64,000 nucleotides of DNA from Tetracladium setigerum. Its lineage: Eukaryota; Ascomycota; Leotiomycetes; Helotiales. Positions 36,577 to 48,227 of the stretch are shown here, in pieces (positions within the stretch are counted from its first letter, which is position 1; each line of letters opens with the position of its first letter). Made by a program: the position numbers and the translations under genes. Location of the stretch: NCBI GenBank assembly GCA_031472005.1, contig PZJY01000003.1:1054001-1118000 (forward strand). Reading direction: 5' to 3'. The notes under the pieces are model-generated. The model was given only the letters and a program-made list of their open reading frames with translations. It was not told the DNA's origin and did not search any database.

Positions 36577-36906
36577 GCAAAATGGGTAGACACAGGACGA
36601 AAGAAAGTACTAAAATAGACAAAGGATACTACATGAGTATGTACCTAGATACATACCGACAAAAATACATGCAAAAACAGCGATTCCACTCAACGAGACA
36701 TGAGACGACGATGCCTTCCCATACACAATGGAGTTGAAATATCTCTTTCATTTTGAGCAGGGTATACTAGAATATCCACCTAGGTATTCAGCTTTTTTTT
36801 TAAAAAATATACCAAAAAAATTGGGTGATACAGCCCAGACACAGATAATCTTACAAACACAATCCCCCCCCAGGCCCCTCTCTCTCGTCTCCATCTCACC
36901 TCCTTC
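36577..36906. other. Intergenic between convergent SMP3 and GST-like genes
   Basis: No gene seen. It contains poly-T/poly-A stretches near 36792-36824 consistent with transcript ends. Confidence 0.5.
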
Positions 36907-37898
36907 TCAAAACACCCACCCCGTCTTCTCAACAGTCCTCTTCCACCCCTCCCTCCCCTCACACCTCTCCACCCACGCCTCCACATTCCTCCACTCACCA
37001 ATCCCCCTCCCACCACAAACCCCCTTCTAAAAATCAACTGAACACCAAATAACATCATCGTATCCGCAGCCGTCAACTCATAACCTACTAAGTACCTTCC
37101 CCTTCCTTCCTTCCTTCTTTCATCTTCTCCCCAGAATCATCATCAACAAGCACATCATCCAACCAGTCCAAATCCGCCCATATCATAGGCAAGACCCCGC
37201 GTTCAATATTGGCTAGTACCACCGAGCTGTCGTCGGCTGTAGTAGCAGTGGTAGCGAACATGCGTGCGAAGGAAATCGCGAGGGCGTGAACCATGATTTT
37301 GCCCTCGGCGGCGTGGATGAATGTGCGGATCTGTTCGCGGGCATGGGTGTGGGGGAGGGTACCACCGCCGGAGATGGAGTGGTTTGGGGCGTAGGTTTGG
37401 ATGATATGTCTTTTTTTTAATATGGAAAAAGTTAATTTTCAGCTTGCAAGTTTTTATTTGAGGAGGAAGTAATTGGGGGAGTGTTTTATTTACGGGATAG
37501 GAAATGAAATGAGGAAGAAAGAGACTAATGGGAAGGGAGGAAAAAAAGGAAAGGAAAGGGATGACCAACTCAGTAATAGCACCACTTTCTGTGAGGATCA
37601 ATTCACCATCATGTAGAACAGGGGATTTCCCAAGCGAGCTCTTCGAGTCCGTGGACATGTTTTGTGGTGCGCGGAAGGCGGCGGTTCGCTCAAAGAATAT
37701 GTTTGTGTATGGGAGGGAGAGTTCTTCGAGGAGCCAGGCTATACGGACTTTTGATGAGAAAAAAAGTTAGTTGGAGGTTTGAATTTATTTTGGGTGAAGT
37801 AAGGGGGCATGGGGTGGAAGCTTACTTGCGCGAGAACTTTGGAGAAAGAAGAGTTTGAGATTTGGTGGTGAGGTGGTGGTGGTGGTGGAAGAGGACAT
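36907..37898 (-). CDS. Glutathione S-transferase-like protein (two apparent frameshifts)
   Basis: Minus-strand exons 37898-37826, 37747-37570 and 37409-36907 give about 251 residues if two missing bases are allowed. The thioredoxin-fold part contains SSRAIRIAWLLEELSLPY, then LGKSPVLHDGELILTESGAI, where the cis-Pro and the Glu-Ser glutathione site lie. The helical C-terminal domain has WLDD near its middle, then YLVGYELTAADTMMLF with the N-capping Asp. It ends WVERCEGREGW and KTGWVF. Breaks lie at the C runs 37099-37102 and 37003-37007 (plus strand). Both are minus-one, and adding a base at each makes the length a multiple of three. Intron 2 (37410-37569) uses a weak GTTGGT donor. The substrate is unknown. 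Confidence 0.82.
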
Positions 37899-39247
37899 GA
37901 TGAATGAGTTCTGTGAAGAATTTCTGGAAGAATTTCTGCAATAGTTATGTTTCGTATACTTGGGTAAGTGCAGTATAACTGAGTGAACTAAGTGAAGTGA
38001 GTAAGGTGCCAGGTATAGAAATAAAGTCAAGATATCTGATCCATTCCAACAGCAGCCTCCCCAGCAGGTATTTTATACTTGAACATCACCTAGCAACACA
38101 ATCAAAGTAAACGGCGAATTCGGTTCTTTCATTTCTCCGTTTTCCACCAAAAAAAGAGTAATGAAACCTCTCATGAATCAATAATGCACAGAAAAAGAAA
38201 GGAGTCACTCAATCCAAATCCAAACCCAAGGATATTACGAATTATTCTCTACACGGCATGAAAGGTGGAATAACGACGAAGCGAATGCGCTTTCACTGTG
38301 ACGAATGATAGAGCAGGGAACTGTCGATTGAGCTATGTAATAGGAAGTCAATGAAATAGGAAATCATTGAATTAGGAAGTCAATGGGTTAGGTAGCCGTA
38401 AGTCAGAGGTCTAGATTTCTTGATTTTGAAGGATGCGTCACAGATCCATCCTTGTGATCCTTCGAAATGTAACCGGGTAAGCAATGCAGACGGAGGGTCA
38501 CTGGTTAGTTAACCTATGGTGATATAATATTATTCCCGAAAGATGGAAATAGCTAGGCGTTAACTCCGGTAGGTATGTTTTGTGGATGCTGTGGAATTTG
38601 GAAATTGGAGATGGAATCATTAGCGGATTGATTGATGGATAGATACATGAATTACAAGTTGAAAAACGACTTCTTCCAACTTGCACGTTGGATTGGACGT
38701 TTTTGGAATCACTGGGAATTGCTGGTGAACCAACCCTTGCGTGCCAGTATCAAAACACCCAAACATGAGCAATATATATCATAGGAAGGGATTTAAGAAG
38801 TATAACTTACTTAACTTACTTTAGACAAAAAATCTCAAATATATTTTCAGGACTTTCTTCAGGCACGAGCTACCTTTAATGTACAATAAAAGGCCGACTA
38901 CGGCTAAACCTCGGAGAGTTCTGCCAAGGCCCGAGCCTGTCATTCATATGATCCCTCTGCACTTGAAGTTTAGAATTGAAAGTTCCGATACCGAGACTTA
39001 ACGTCAGTGTTACTGCGCAGTAAAGCTAGATCGAAAGATTGGAAATTGTGAATAGATGGGAGTTAATCCCGTGGAACTTATCCAGCTGTTTGTTGTCTCT
39101 ATCTATCTGTATTCTGAACCCGCCCACTAGCGCCCAGACACAACGTACGCCCACCACACCAGCCCACCCACTCATGCATCCGAATTCTTTCCTCCTCCCT
39201 CATCCACCATAAACAACAACCTCACATACCTTCTCCTCCAAGCAAAA
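37899..39247. other. Divergent intergenic region, GST-like and QNS1
   Basis: No gene seen. It contains the short tandem repeat at 38339-38386 and a C-rich leader just before 39248. Confidence 0.5.
38339..38386. repeat. Tandem repeat, three copies of 16 bp
   Basis: AATAGGAAGTCAATGA, AATAGGAAATCATTGA and ATTAGGAAGTCAATGG follow one another without gaps. A decayed fourth start (GTTAGG) follows. Confidence 0.8.
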
Positions 39248-42200
39248 ATGGGCCATCTAGTCACCCTTGCGACATGGTTAGTTTATCCATCTCTCTGAAC
39301 TCCTCTCCCGTGAGACCCGAGGAGTCGTTTTCGCAGTGGCAAAGAATAAGACTAATTCTCATCTCTGCAGCTCTCTCAACCAATGGGCACTGGACTTCAC
39401 TGGCAATGCTGCTCGCATTCTCCAGAGCATCAAAGAAGCCAAAGCAGCTGGTGCTTCCATGCGTATTGGGCCTGAGTTGGAGGTCACTGGCTATGGCTGC
39501 CTTGATCACTTTTTGGTAGGATTATTCCTCTCACAGATGTGTCAGAGATTGTGGTATTTGGGAAGTGGTATACAGGAGAGAAACATTGCAATTTCGTCTC
39601 TTCGTACCGATGCTACATGGCACAAGGGGACTGGTGAACCCCGTCCAAATTTTATTTCTCGGATAGTTGTTGGTGTATTCTTCCTGTGCACCAGTCTCGC
39701 CCTTACAATCCCGCCGATTCTGACACTCTTGTTGCCAAACCAGCACCTCTTTGTGTTTTAGATACTAACAACTCTCACAGGAATCCGATACGGATCTACA
39801 TTCATGGGAAAGCCTGGCGATGATCCTTTCGGATCCCATTTGCAAAGATATTTTGCTGGACATCGGAATGCCCGTTACCCACAAGAATGTTCGCTACAAC
39901 TGTCGAATTATCTCATATAACAAGGAGATTCTGCTTATCCGACCAAAACTCCATCTTGCCAATGATGGGAATTATCGGGAAATGAGATGTAAGTAGTCCT
40001 GTTCAACCACCAATGCGTCTTAGAATTGGTGGCATGGGAAATTGTCCAACATGAGAAGTCGTCAATCTCTCAACTTCACGTTTACACCTCTCAAAACCAG
40101 TACTAGAAGAATTTCCTAAGCATATGGGGCAATGGGGATTAGAGAAGGAAATTCTACTCGTTCAATTGCAAACTTGAGGTCACAATCACGGACCTTTGAA
40201 TTTACTCCCAAGCTTGGGGACTTCCTTCTAGTACTCATTTTTGAAGCTATAAGCTCGAGAACGAGGGGATTATAAATTTCCTGCTGGGACTCGTTTTGGG
40301 GAAAGCCCCGACACCTAACTTTCCGATGCTCATATATTTACCCCTTTTCATGAACTCGGACATCCTCTGGTGGAGAATATGGTGCTTTTACTTGAGACAA
40401 ACCAAAGCTGACTCCATGGGTCTAGATTTCAGCCCGTGGAAAGGAGAACGCATAGTCGAAGATTATTATCTGCCAAGAATGATTCAAAAATTGACCAACC
40501 AAAAGAAATGCCGTATTGGAGACGCTCTTATTTCTACCCGAGACTCCTGCATGGGAACCGAGACATGCGAAGAGCTTTTCACTCCACGAAGCCCAGGCAT
40601 CAGTGCTGGCCTTGATGGCTGCGAGATTATCAGCAATAGCAGTGGCTCCCACCATGAGTTACGAAAACTCAATACTCGGATCGATCTCATCAAACAAGAG
40701 ACTTTGAAGTGCGGAGGAATCTACCTCTATTCAAACCAGCAAGGATGTGATGGAGATAGACTTTACTACGATGGCTCAGCAATGATTCTTGTCAACGGAC
40801 GTGTAGTGGCTCAGGGCTCGCAGTTCTCTCTGAAAGATGTTGAGGTGATCACTGCAACGGTGGATCTCGAGGAAGTACGAAGTTATCGGACCACAAAAAG
40901 CCGAGCGCTCCAAGCAACCAAACAGCCTGCTTATGAGAGAGTCGAAGTTGACATGAGTTTGTCGAGCGATGCGGAAGATCTTGACCCATTCTTGGTTCCA
41001 AGTCCTGATATTGAGGTTCACTACAACCTTCCCGAGGAGGAGATTGCATACGGGCCTGCATGTTGGCTTTGGGACTACCTCCGTCGATCTAAACAAGCTG
41101 GTTTCTTCCTTCCTTTGAGTGGTGGAATTGACTCATGTGCCACCGCTGTGATCGTTCACAGTATGTGCAGACTTGTCTACAAGGATATCTCTGAGGGTAC
41201 GACACCACAGGTTCTCAAAGACCTCTTGTTCATTGCTGGGGAACCCAGTAATAGTACTTGGCGACCAAAGTCCCCAGAAGATGTTGCCAGCAGGATCTTC
41301 CACACGGCATATCTTGGCATGGAAACGAATTCATCTCCGGACACACGATCGAGGGCCAAGAACTTGGCCAAGGATATCGGTTCATATCACATCGATTGCA
41401 ACATCGATCTCGTCTACAACGCTGTTGTTACTCTATTCACCACTGTCACATCTTATTCTCCAAAGTTTAAGATGTACGGTGGCACCCCAGCCTCTAATCT
41501 CGCTCTGCAGAATATCCAAGCACGTCTCCGCATGGTGCTGAGCTACCTCTTCGCCCAATTACTCCCAACTGTCCGTGGTCGGAACTCTAAGAATTCCGAA
41601 AACCAGAATCCCGGAGGTCTGCTGGTGCTAGGAAGTGCCAATGTGGATGAAGCTCTTCGCGGTTATCTCACCAAATATGATTGCAGTAGTGCCGATATCA
41701 ATCCGATCGGAGGCATCAGTAAGACAGATCTGAAGAGGTTCATTTTGTGGGCATCAACAAGTTTTGACCTTCCGTTGTTACAATCCTTCATCGATGCACC
41801 TCCGACAGCTGAACTCGAGCCCATTACAGCTGACTACACGCAATCGGACGAAGCAGACATGGGAATGAGTTATAATGAACTCTCAATCTACGGTACTTTG
41901 CGCAAGAACAGCAAGTTGGGTCCTTATGGAATGTGGACGAAGCTCATGCACACTTGGGGCGATACTCTTTCTCCTCAGCAAAGTAAGTGGGACAGAAATT
42001 ATCGATCCCATCCCCGACTAATTGGAAATATGCTAATGTGTTCAAATTACAGCTTACGAAAAAGTCCGATGGTTCTTCTGGTGTTATGGTATCAACCGCC
42101 ACAAGATGAGTGAGTTAAACTTGTTTTCATCGCTCATTTATACAGACATCGATGCTGACCAGTTTTGAAGCAACTTTGACACCGAGCTACCATGCTGAAC

Positions 42201-42364
42201 AATACAGTCCTGATGATAATCGCTTCGATTTAAGACCTTTCTTGTATCCTGGTTGGGACTGGGCATACAGGAAGATCGAGAAGGCAATCTCAGCCATGGG
42301 CGAAAGGGGAACCAAGATCCCGGAAAAGGTCGATAACAGCGAGCAAGTCAAGAAGACGGTATGA
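39248..42364 (+). CDS. QNS1: Glutamine-dependent NAD+ synthetase
   Basis: Six exons (39248-39276, 39371-39515, 39781-39988, 40426-41982, 42053-42109, 42171-42364) encode 729 residues with no frame break. The N-terminal nitrilase-type glutaminase domain starts MGHLVTLATCSLNQWALDF. Its catalytic triad is the Glu in GPELEVTGYG, the Lys in LIRPKLHLANDG, and Cys175 in GTETCEELFTP. The C-terminal ammonia-dependent synthetase domain has the ATP-binding loop FLPLSGGIDSCATAV, then LGSANVDEALRGYLTKYDCS and the closing NRHKMTTLTPSYHAEQYSP. It converts deamido-NAD+ to NAD+. Introns 2 (265 bp) and 3 (437 bp) are several times longer than others in the window. Intron 3 holds a small inverted-repeat element. 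Confidence 0.96.
40090..40245. mobile_element. MITE-like inverted-repeat element inside QNS1 intron 3 (tentative)
   Basis: AGTACTAGAAG at 40099-40109 is exactly inverted at 40225-40235 (CTTCTAGTACT). Weaker matching extends to flanking TCAAAA / TTTTGA. The span is about 150 bp and non-coding. It could be a short non-autonomous DNA transposon or a chance hairpin. No clear target duplication was found. Confidence 0.35.
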
Positions 42365-43404
42365 TGCTTGGCTTCCCATAAGAGTAGAAACTAGGTAGAA
42401 GAATGCCATCGGGATATTCTAGACTTAATACCTCCTTACTTCCGGGTTTCCCTCCGAGATGTATCGCTTCCACTGGTGAAAGAAATCGTTTGATTTGTCA
42501 CTTAATTGCGCAGAAGTGCAAGAATAACCAATTATGAGGTATTCTGGTCCAAAGAACCCTATGCTGATCTATTTCCTGTACAGTTGGATGTCCTTATCAA
42601 GATGTACAGTACTGACCTACCCCTCCATCCAATCTCGGTCTTTTCCACCAACCCCGACTGAGAAAGTCCTCCTCAGCTCGCTTGTGTAGGTAGAAATGTC
42701 TAGACTTTGAAAGTGTCTAACTAAACAACTCTGTCACCGATCATCAATGTCTCTCCCGCAGGTGGATGTTCACTCTTCGCTGAACCCCGAAATTCTGGTG
42801 GGATTCTATCTACTTTCCTAGTTTGTCGTCATGCAGGCTGAGACTTGTGTCTTTCATTGTTTTTTATCACATTTTGAGTGCTCTGGTGCTCTGCACATCA
42901 TTTGATCGGTATTTTCCACACTGACAGAGTCATTTGGACTCCTTGCAATTGCACGTTTTGAATTGAGGGATACCAGGCATGACGACAAGCCTTTGCGACA
43001 TTTCCCCGGATTCTCAGCTTCGGAATTGAGCCACGTTTCTGAGAAAATATATGATGGACAGCAATTAGGTAGCAAGATCCGACAACCGTTATGCAGGACT
43101 GGCAGAGAATGATGTCCAGCCTCAAGCTTGGGAGGCTGATGGTAAGACAAACCCCGAGAATAAGAGCAAATGGGGCTGCGATTGGAGGGAACTGCTCCGG
43201 ATACAAGGACTCTCCGCACAAAAATGACAGTGTCAAAAGTGCAATAAGCTTTTCTCCGGTAACGCCAACTGATAATCCAATTATGACAGACTTTGGAAGC
43301 TGGGTATTTATTAAGTCTCTTCTCCATAGGTTTATTACAGCATAGAAATTCTCCTGTTGAATCCAAGAGAACATACTCCGTATTGTGAGAAGAAATTCGC
43401 AGGA
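42365..43404. other. Intergenic, QNS1 to the cysteine-rich gene
   Basis: No supported gene. A long minus-strand frame (42854-43488) runs over the first exon of the cysteine-rich gene and has no recognisable domain. Confidence 0.5.
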
Positions 43405-43929
43405 ATGGTTGCAAATATTGTTATCTTGGCTCTTGCCGCACTGAGGTAATTCTTCCTTCTTCTTCCTCCTATACGGAGTATACATCACTGTTATTTGCTA
43501 ACGATCAAATCAGTCACCTGGCACTGGCCGCCCCCGGAGCTCAAATCACTACTGCACCCAACAGCGCCAGGAGGACGACAACGTCGTCTTGCTTCACATA
43601 TACCATCACAGCACCTTACACGCTTCACAGTACGCAACCACTCTTACTCTCACTCCCAATCCCAATCCCACCTTCCACCAACGTACTGTACTGTACCGTA
43701 CTGACCAAGTCCAGTCCCCACCTGTGCGGAACCAAGATGTATCCCACCAGATGATTGCACAATGACAATTAAAACCACGACCACAGTGCCATGCATGAAT
43801 CTAAGATGCCTCATAACGCCGACGACGACGATCACAGGGAGCCCAACATGTTCGACATGCCCAGGTGTGGGGTGTTCGAGGATTACGAGAACTATTAAGG
43901 TTATGTCGACGCCGTGTATTGGGTTGTAG
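43405..43929 (+). CDS. Small secreted cysteine-rich, threonine-rich protein
   Basis: Exons 43405-43445, 43514-43629 and 43715-43929 encode 123 residues. Splicing was deduced from frame and sites; no long single frame exists. Residues 1-20 (MVANIVILALAALSHLALAA) form a signal peptide. The mature part has ten cysteines among Thr runs, with TCAEPRCIPPDDC, then TTTTVPCMNLRC and TCSTCPGVGC as recurring Thr-run/Cys-pair modules. This is the look of small secreted proteins or candidate effectors. I do not recognise a named family. A decayed relative of exon 3 lies at 50310-50480. Both share the string CPGVGC, so the reading frame is supported by comparison. Confidence 0.75.
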
Positions 43930-44463
43930 TATTTGATCCTGTTGAGTCACGAATTATGATATTAGAGGTGTTTGGTTTGATTCGGTTTGGTATTGGAAGG
44001 GGTAGATAAGGTAGAATGGGCAGATAAAACGCAGGACGGTATTTATGTGGGTTTGGCATCAAGCTGGCCTGTACCTGCAGCCTGCTTTGGCCTGCGCTTT
44101 GTTTACAAAGAGCATTTCATAAATTATAGAAAAAATGATTCTGTGCTTGTTCGCAGTTCTCATTAGATATCATCATATGGCTAGGAGGATAAGCCCCAAA
44201 CAATAAAACAAAACATCAACGCCAAATCATATATTATACACCGGCGTCTCAAGAGCCGTTCACTGTTTTGATTTTGATTGAACATCACCAAAGATTAGAA
44301 ATATCCACACACTCCATATTCACCAATACACCGTCCATCCAGTCACACCAAATATGCAAGTACCCATACACTGAGAAAGAAGCTCTGCCTCGCTTCGCCG
44401 GCGAAGACACCTAGGACAGGACAACAATAATCATCATTGATCTGCTGCACAATGAAGAACTCT
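43930..44463. other. Intergenic between convergent cysteine-rich and receptor genes
   Basis: No gene seen; AT-rich, probably two 3' UTRs. Confidence 0.5.
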
Positions 44464-45829
44464 TCACGACTTCGCCAACCCAATTTCCCTCTCATACCGA
44501 TCCGGTTCATAAGAGCTCGAAATCTGTACCTCCCTCGTCTGAATGATACTCCTCCCCTGCGGCTTCAAAATCGACTCTTCACTCGTGCCATTCTCCCCGC
44601 CGATAGTTCTCGCAATATCCTTATCCACGCGCGAGCGATTCCCCAACTCAAACCCCCTTGAATCATTCTGCATCACATAATTGCTCCTCCCAGGCGGTCC
44701 ACCCCAGTTCCACCCATCCCAGTCGCTCCAGATCGACCATTGCGTCTATTCCGCGAAGATGAGGATAGCCCGACGGCGTCGGAAGTCTGGCGGTAGACGA
44801 GTGAGAGCAGTGGACGCATGGGTGGGACGGAGGCGACGATTATGCCGACGTTCAGCTCGACTACGTTCCAGATCGAGAGGTCGGTGAACTCCCAGGTGAT
44901 ATCTTGTGTTTTGCCGAGTTGAGAGGTTTTGCTGATTTTGATCATGGAGCATACTGCGGCGAAGAGACCTAGGCTGAGGAGAACGGTGAGACCTATCTTT
45001 TGACGGGCTGGGAGGCGGAGGTTCCAGACGAAGATTAGGGGGAGGACGACGTAGGTTACGTCGAGGAGGGAGTGGGCAACTAATGATCGAGGAGATTGGG
45101 TAAGTAAGTTTTGGCTATCTCTCTTGAGACTTGGATTTGTGTGCGTGCATGCATGCACTCTTTGTCAAAGAAAGGAATTTTTGGAAAGTGTAAACAAACA
45201 AACTTACCACCTGCAAAGAAGGCGTACTCGACAGTGACATGGTCCGCAATGCACTTCGCTGTAGCAGCGTCCTCCTTGCTCCAATTCGCAGATGCAGGAA
45301 TGCATTTGATCGTCATGGCGAGCCAGATGGTCGTAACGATGAAGTTGAAGGCGATGGTAAACATGAGGAACCAGCGGAAGTACTTGCTAACTGAGAAAAC
45401 GCGCATATACAGCAGGGCGATGGAGAGTTTAACGAATCCGAAGGCAGTCTGTGAGAACATCCGGGCATACCACACTGCCTTGATGCCATTTACGATTTGA
45501 TATCCCTCCAGGCTGGCGATGTGACGACCCATTCCATATGATGCGGCTAGGGTACCGGTGATTGTGGTGAGTATTGAGAAGACCTTTTCATAACAAAGGG
45601 CTCTTATTAGTACGTGCAACTATACTTCTGAGATTCTCATCTCCAGATGTGAAGAACTTACCAGCGCAATCAACATAGTCCAGTCATCGCTTCCCACCAT
45701 GCGACTGATTCTCGCTCTGGCTATGAACCGAAGAGTGACCGCGACTGTTGCTGCACTTCCCATACCGATCAAGACTCCCATCAACACAGGCACCCTGGAC
45801 TCAAGGTCCTCTGGCCTGGTGGAAGGCAT
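44464..45829 (-). CDS. PTH11-like rhodopsin-domain integral membrane protein (one probable frameshift)
   Basis: Minus-strand exons 45829-45662, 45583-45208 and 45079-44464 give about 386 residues if one base is added. The seven-helix fungal rhodopsin-type domain shows VLMGVLIGMGSAATVAVTLR, then DDWTMLIAL, the loop SYGMGRH, then FVKLSIALLYMRVF and HSLLDVTYVVLPLIFVWNL. It ends with the conserved LNVGIIVASVPPMRPLL before a polar cytoplasmic tail. Such proteins are putative G-protein-coupled receptors at the plasma membrane, often expanded in plant-associated fungi. In the tail the frame moves by one base around 44731-44756. One frame reads to a stop at 44673, but the other gives WSDWDGWNWGGPPGRSNY and runs on to 44464. 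I prefer the longer version. No ligand can be inferred. Confidence 0.85.
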
Positions 45830-48227
45830 GATTAATGATTACACAATCAGTACAAAGAAAACTTTAGATATTGAAAAGAGAATGATTGATTGATTGATAT
45901 CTTCTTCGACTGCTGGTCGACCCGTGCCATGGTCAGCGGAGAACGAGAAGTGGGCCCTAATCAATCTTATATGTTTATATGAGGCCTCGAAGATGAGAAA
46001 CCCCCCAGCCTGAACTGGTGAGAAGTTGATGCTTGACTCTGCTTGCCATACCGGCTTTTGCATCGGGCTGCAAGCTGCAAGAGAAATAACGCCTTCCACG
46101 CCACGGGGACGACTCCATTCAGGATTATTCGAGACAGGAATATAGCACCTAGGAGCTAGAGACTAGGTGTCTCATTGGGACGGTTCACACTTCATTACAT
46201 TCCGAGCCGCGCCCTTACAGTAAGCCAACGAACTGGGGTATTCACCGTGTTCTCTGCAACAGCCAGCAAGCACCAGCACGAATGTAGGGGGGGAATGCCA
46301 GAAAAGGCTCGGATTTGACTGCTAGCGTAAAACTTAAAATCGAGTTGTGAGGTTTCATTGCGTGTTTTCCCCCTCGCCCGTCTGGCACTTATGTGAGCTA
46401 GAAGCAATCTTGGTTTGTTCTTCGGTCCCGTAAGTGCGTTGGGCTCTATTTGAGGAGAGAAGAGATGAGACGATCGATGCTTGTGAAAAGTGTAGCTATT
46501 GTCCTGTCTTGACTCTTGATAAGCTCAATAAAAGGCTGGAGTCTCTTCACTTCTCTCAGCGAGCAATAATAACCTGAGTCTAATTCTAGTATCGCAATAT
46601 TCAGGGCAAATAAATCACTTGGCACAGAGCTGAACCTGAACATTCAATTCAGTCAGAGTCGTAGTAAGAAAAGGAGTTCGGAGCACGGAGAGACTGCGAG
46701 TGCGCACCAGGTACGAATAGAATAGCACAGAGGCAAAGGATTATTACAGTAGATCGATACGAGTTACTGATCAGCCCGAGGAAGCCTCTCCTGAGAATCT
46801 TTCCCCCTTGTGTGTGGGTGTGTGGTGTCTTGAACTTTAAATTCGGTGGAACTCTAATTGACATGTTGTCGATCAGGAAAGAATGAATGCATTGCCAAGT
46901 CTTTGGGAAACCTGAATAATCTACAGTACAATCTCTTTGGATGCAGGGCAGCAGGAGTGTTCCTGGGAGATCAGATTGTTGGAAGTAAGGTACGGGTACG
47001 GGTACCACGAGGGTGGGTTTGGTTTCTCTTGATCACAACTAGATAAAGCCGGTCAGTTATGGAATGCCTGTATGATGCTTGTTTTTTAATCCTTTATGAA
47101 TGTTCACTACACCACCAGTGCACTTATCTGATTGAAAGTGTCTCCTCCTCAGTCTCCTTGGGATCCATTATACCCCCGATGGCCGAGTAGACGGCGTCGC
47201 GGGGAAGAGTCGGCCGAGGCTGTTCCCTCTCTCTCTACGGACGAATGAGTTCAATCACCCAATAATTGCACAGGACCCTGAACACCACCCACTTGGCAGG
47301 CGAAAAGCTTTCCCTCAATGAGATGGCCTCCGTCTATTAAGGTTTGCAAGCCCATACCGGACAGACGAGAGGAGGGAGAGAATGGGAGTTTGGGAGAGAA
47401 GTGAGCAGATAATCGAAGGGACGGTAGCGAAGTAAAACAAAGACTTAGCGAGAATCCTTGTATCCTTCTATCGCGTATGCGGGATGGCAATTTGATGATT
47501 GGGCATTACTGCTAGTGGCTTGGCTTCCCTGCAGGATCCGGGGAGGTAGATCCCTTCCGCAATAGAACCCATAAGTCCGCCCCCTGCCTGGCTCACCCGC
47601 CCCCGTCGAGCCGTCGCCGTCGTCTTGAATTGTGGATCTGACAGCCCGGCATTTCTGTTATCCTTGAATTAGTGTTGAATTGTATACTTTGAACGAAGCA
47701 GACAGACGGAGTACGAAGCATACCAATAACAACTAATAAGACACCAATCCATTACTACTGCAGTGTGCTCTTGGCCTTCCCATCATGGCAGCCACAAGAT
47801 AGCCTGCATTGCTGTAGTCGTGCCTGCAGCTGGGCCTGCTTTCAAATTCCCTGGCCCCCTGGACGCACGAGGGAAACGAATGGCAACCTGGCTCGTGGCG
47901 GGCTCATGGCCTTCTACGCCAAAGATGGCAAAGGGCTTCCAATGTCTTTCTAGAATGCCTCTTCCTCTCTCTCCGTAGCTGTGGTTTGGTAATCTTGACT
48001 AAGTCGGTGCCGCACACGTGCGTGCGTTGGAGATATGCGGTGCTACCGGCACTTTGGACGGAGATTGATAGTTCGATTGTTGACAACGTGGGAAGGGAAA
48101 GTTTATCGATGATATGATGATAAAATGGAGAATGTATAAATATGGTATCATGTCCCCAAGAGCAAAGGATCACCACCCTCCTCCATCCTTCCCATCTTCT
48201 CCTGTCCTACCTAGGTAGTCAATCAAA
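45830..48227. other. 2.4 kb intergenic region upstream of the FAD oxidase
   Basis: Nothing recognised on either strand. Several short frames lack any domain. A CCTACCTAGGTAGTC motif sits 17 bases before the oxidase start codon. Confidence 0.55.

Noticed and set aside
42854..43488. Two overlapping minus-strand frames of 186 and 196 residues
   Set aside because: They run antisense over exon 1 and signal peptide of the cysteine-rich gene and match no family. The hydrophobic stretch looks accidental.
47165..47240. GATGGCCGAGT-like start of a tRNA-Leu/Ser
   Set aside because: No matching acceptor stem, anticodon arm or T-loop sequence follows.
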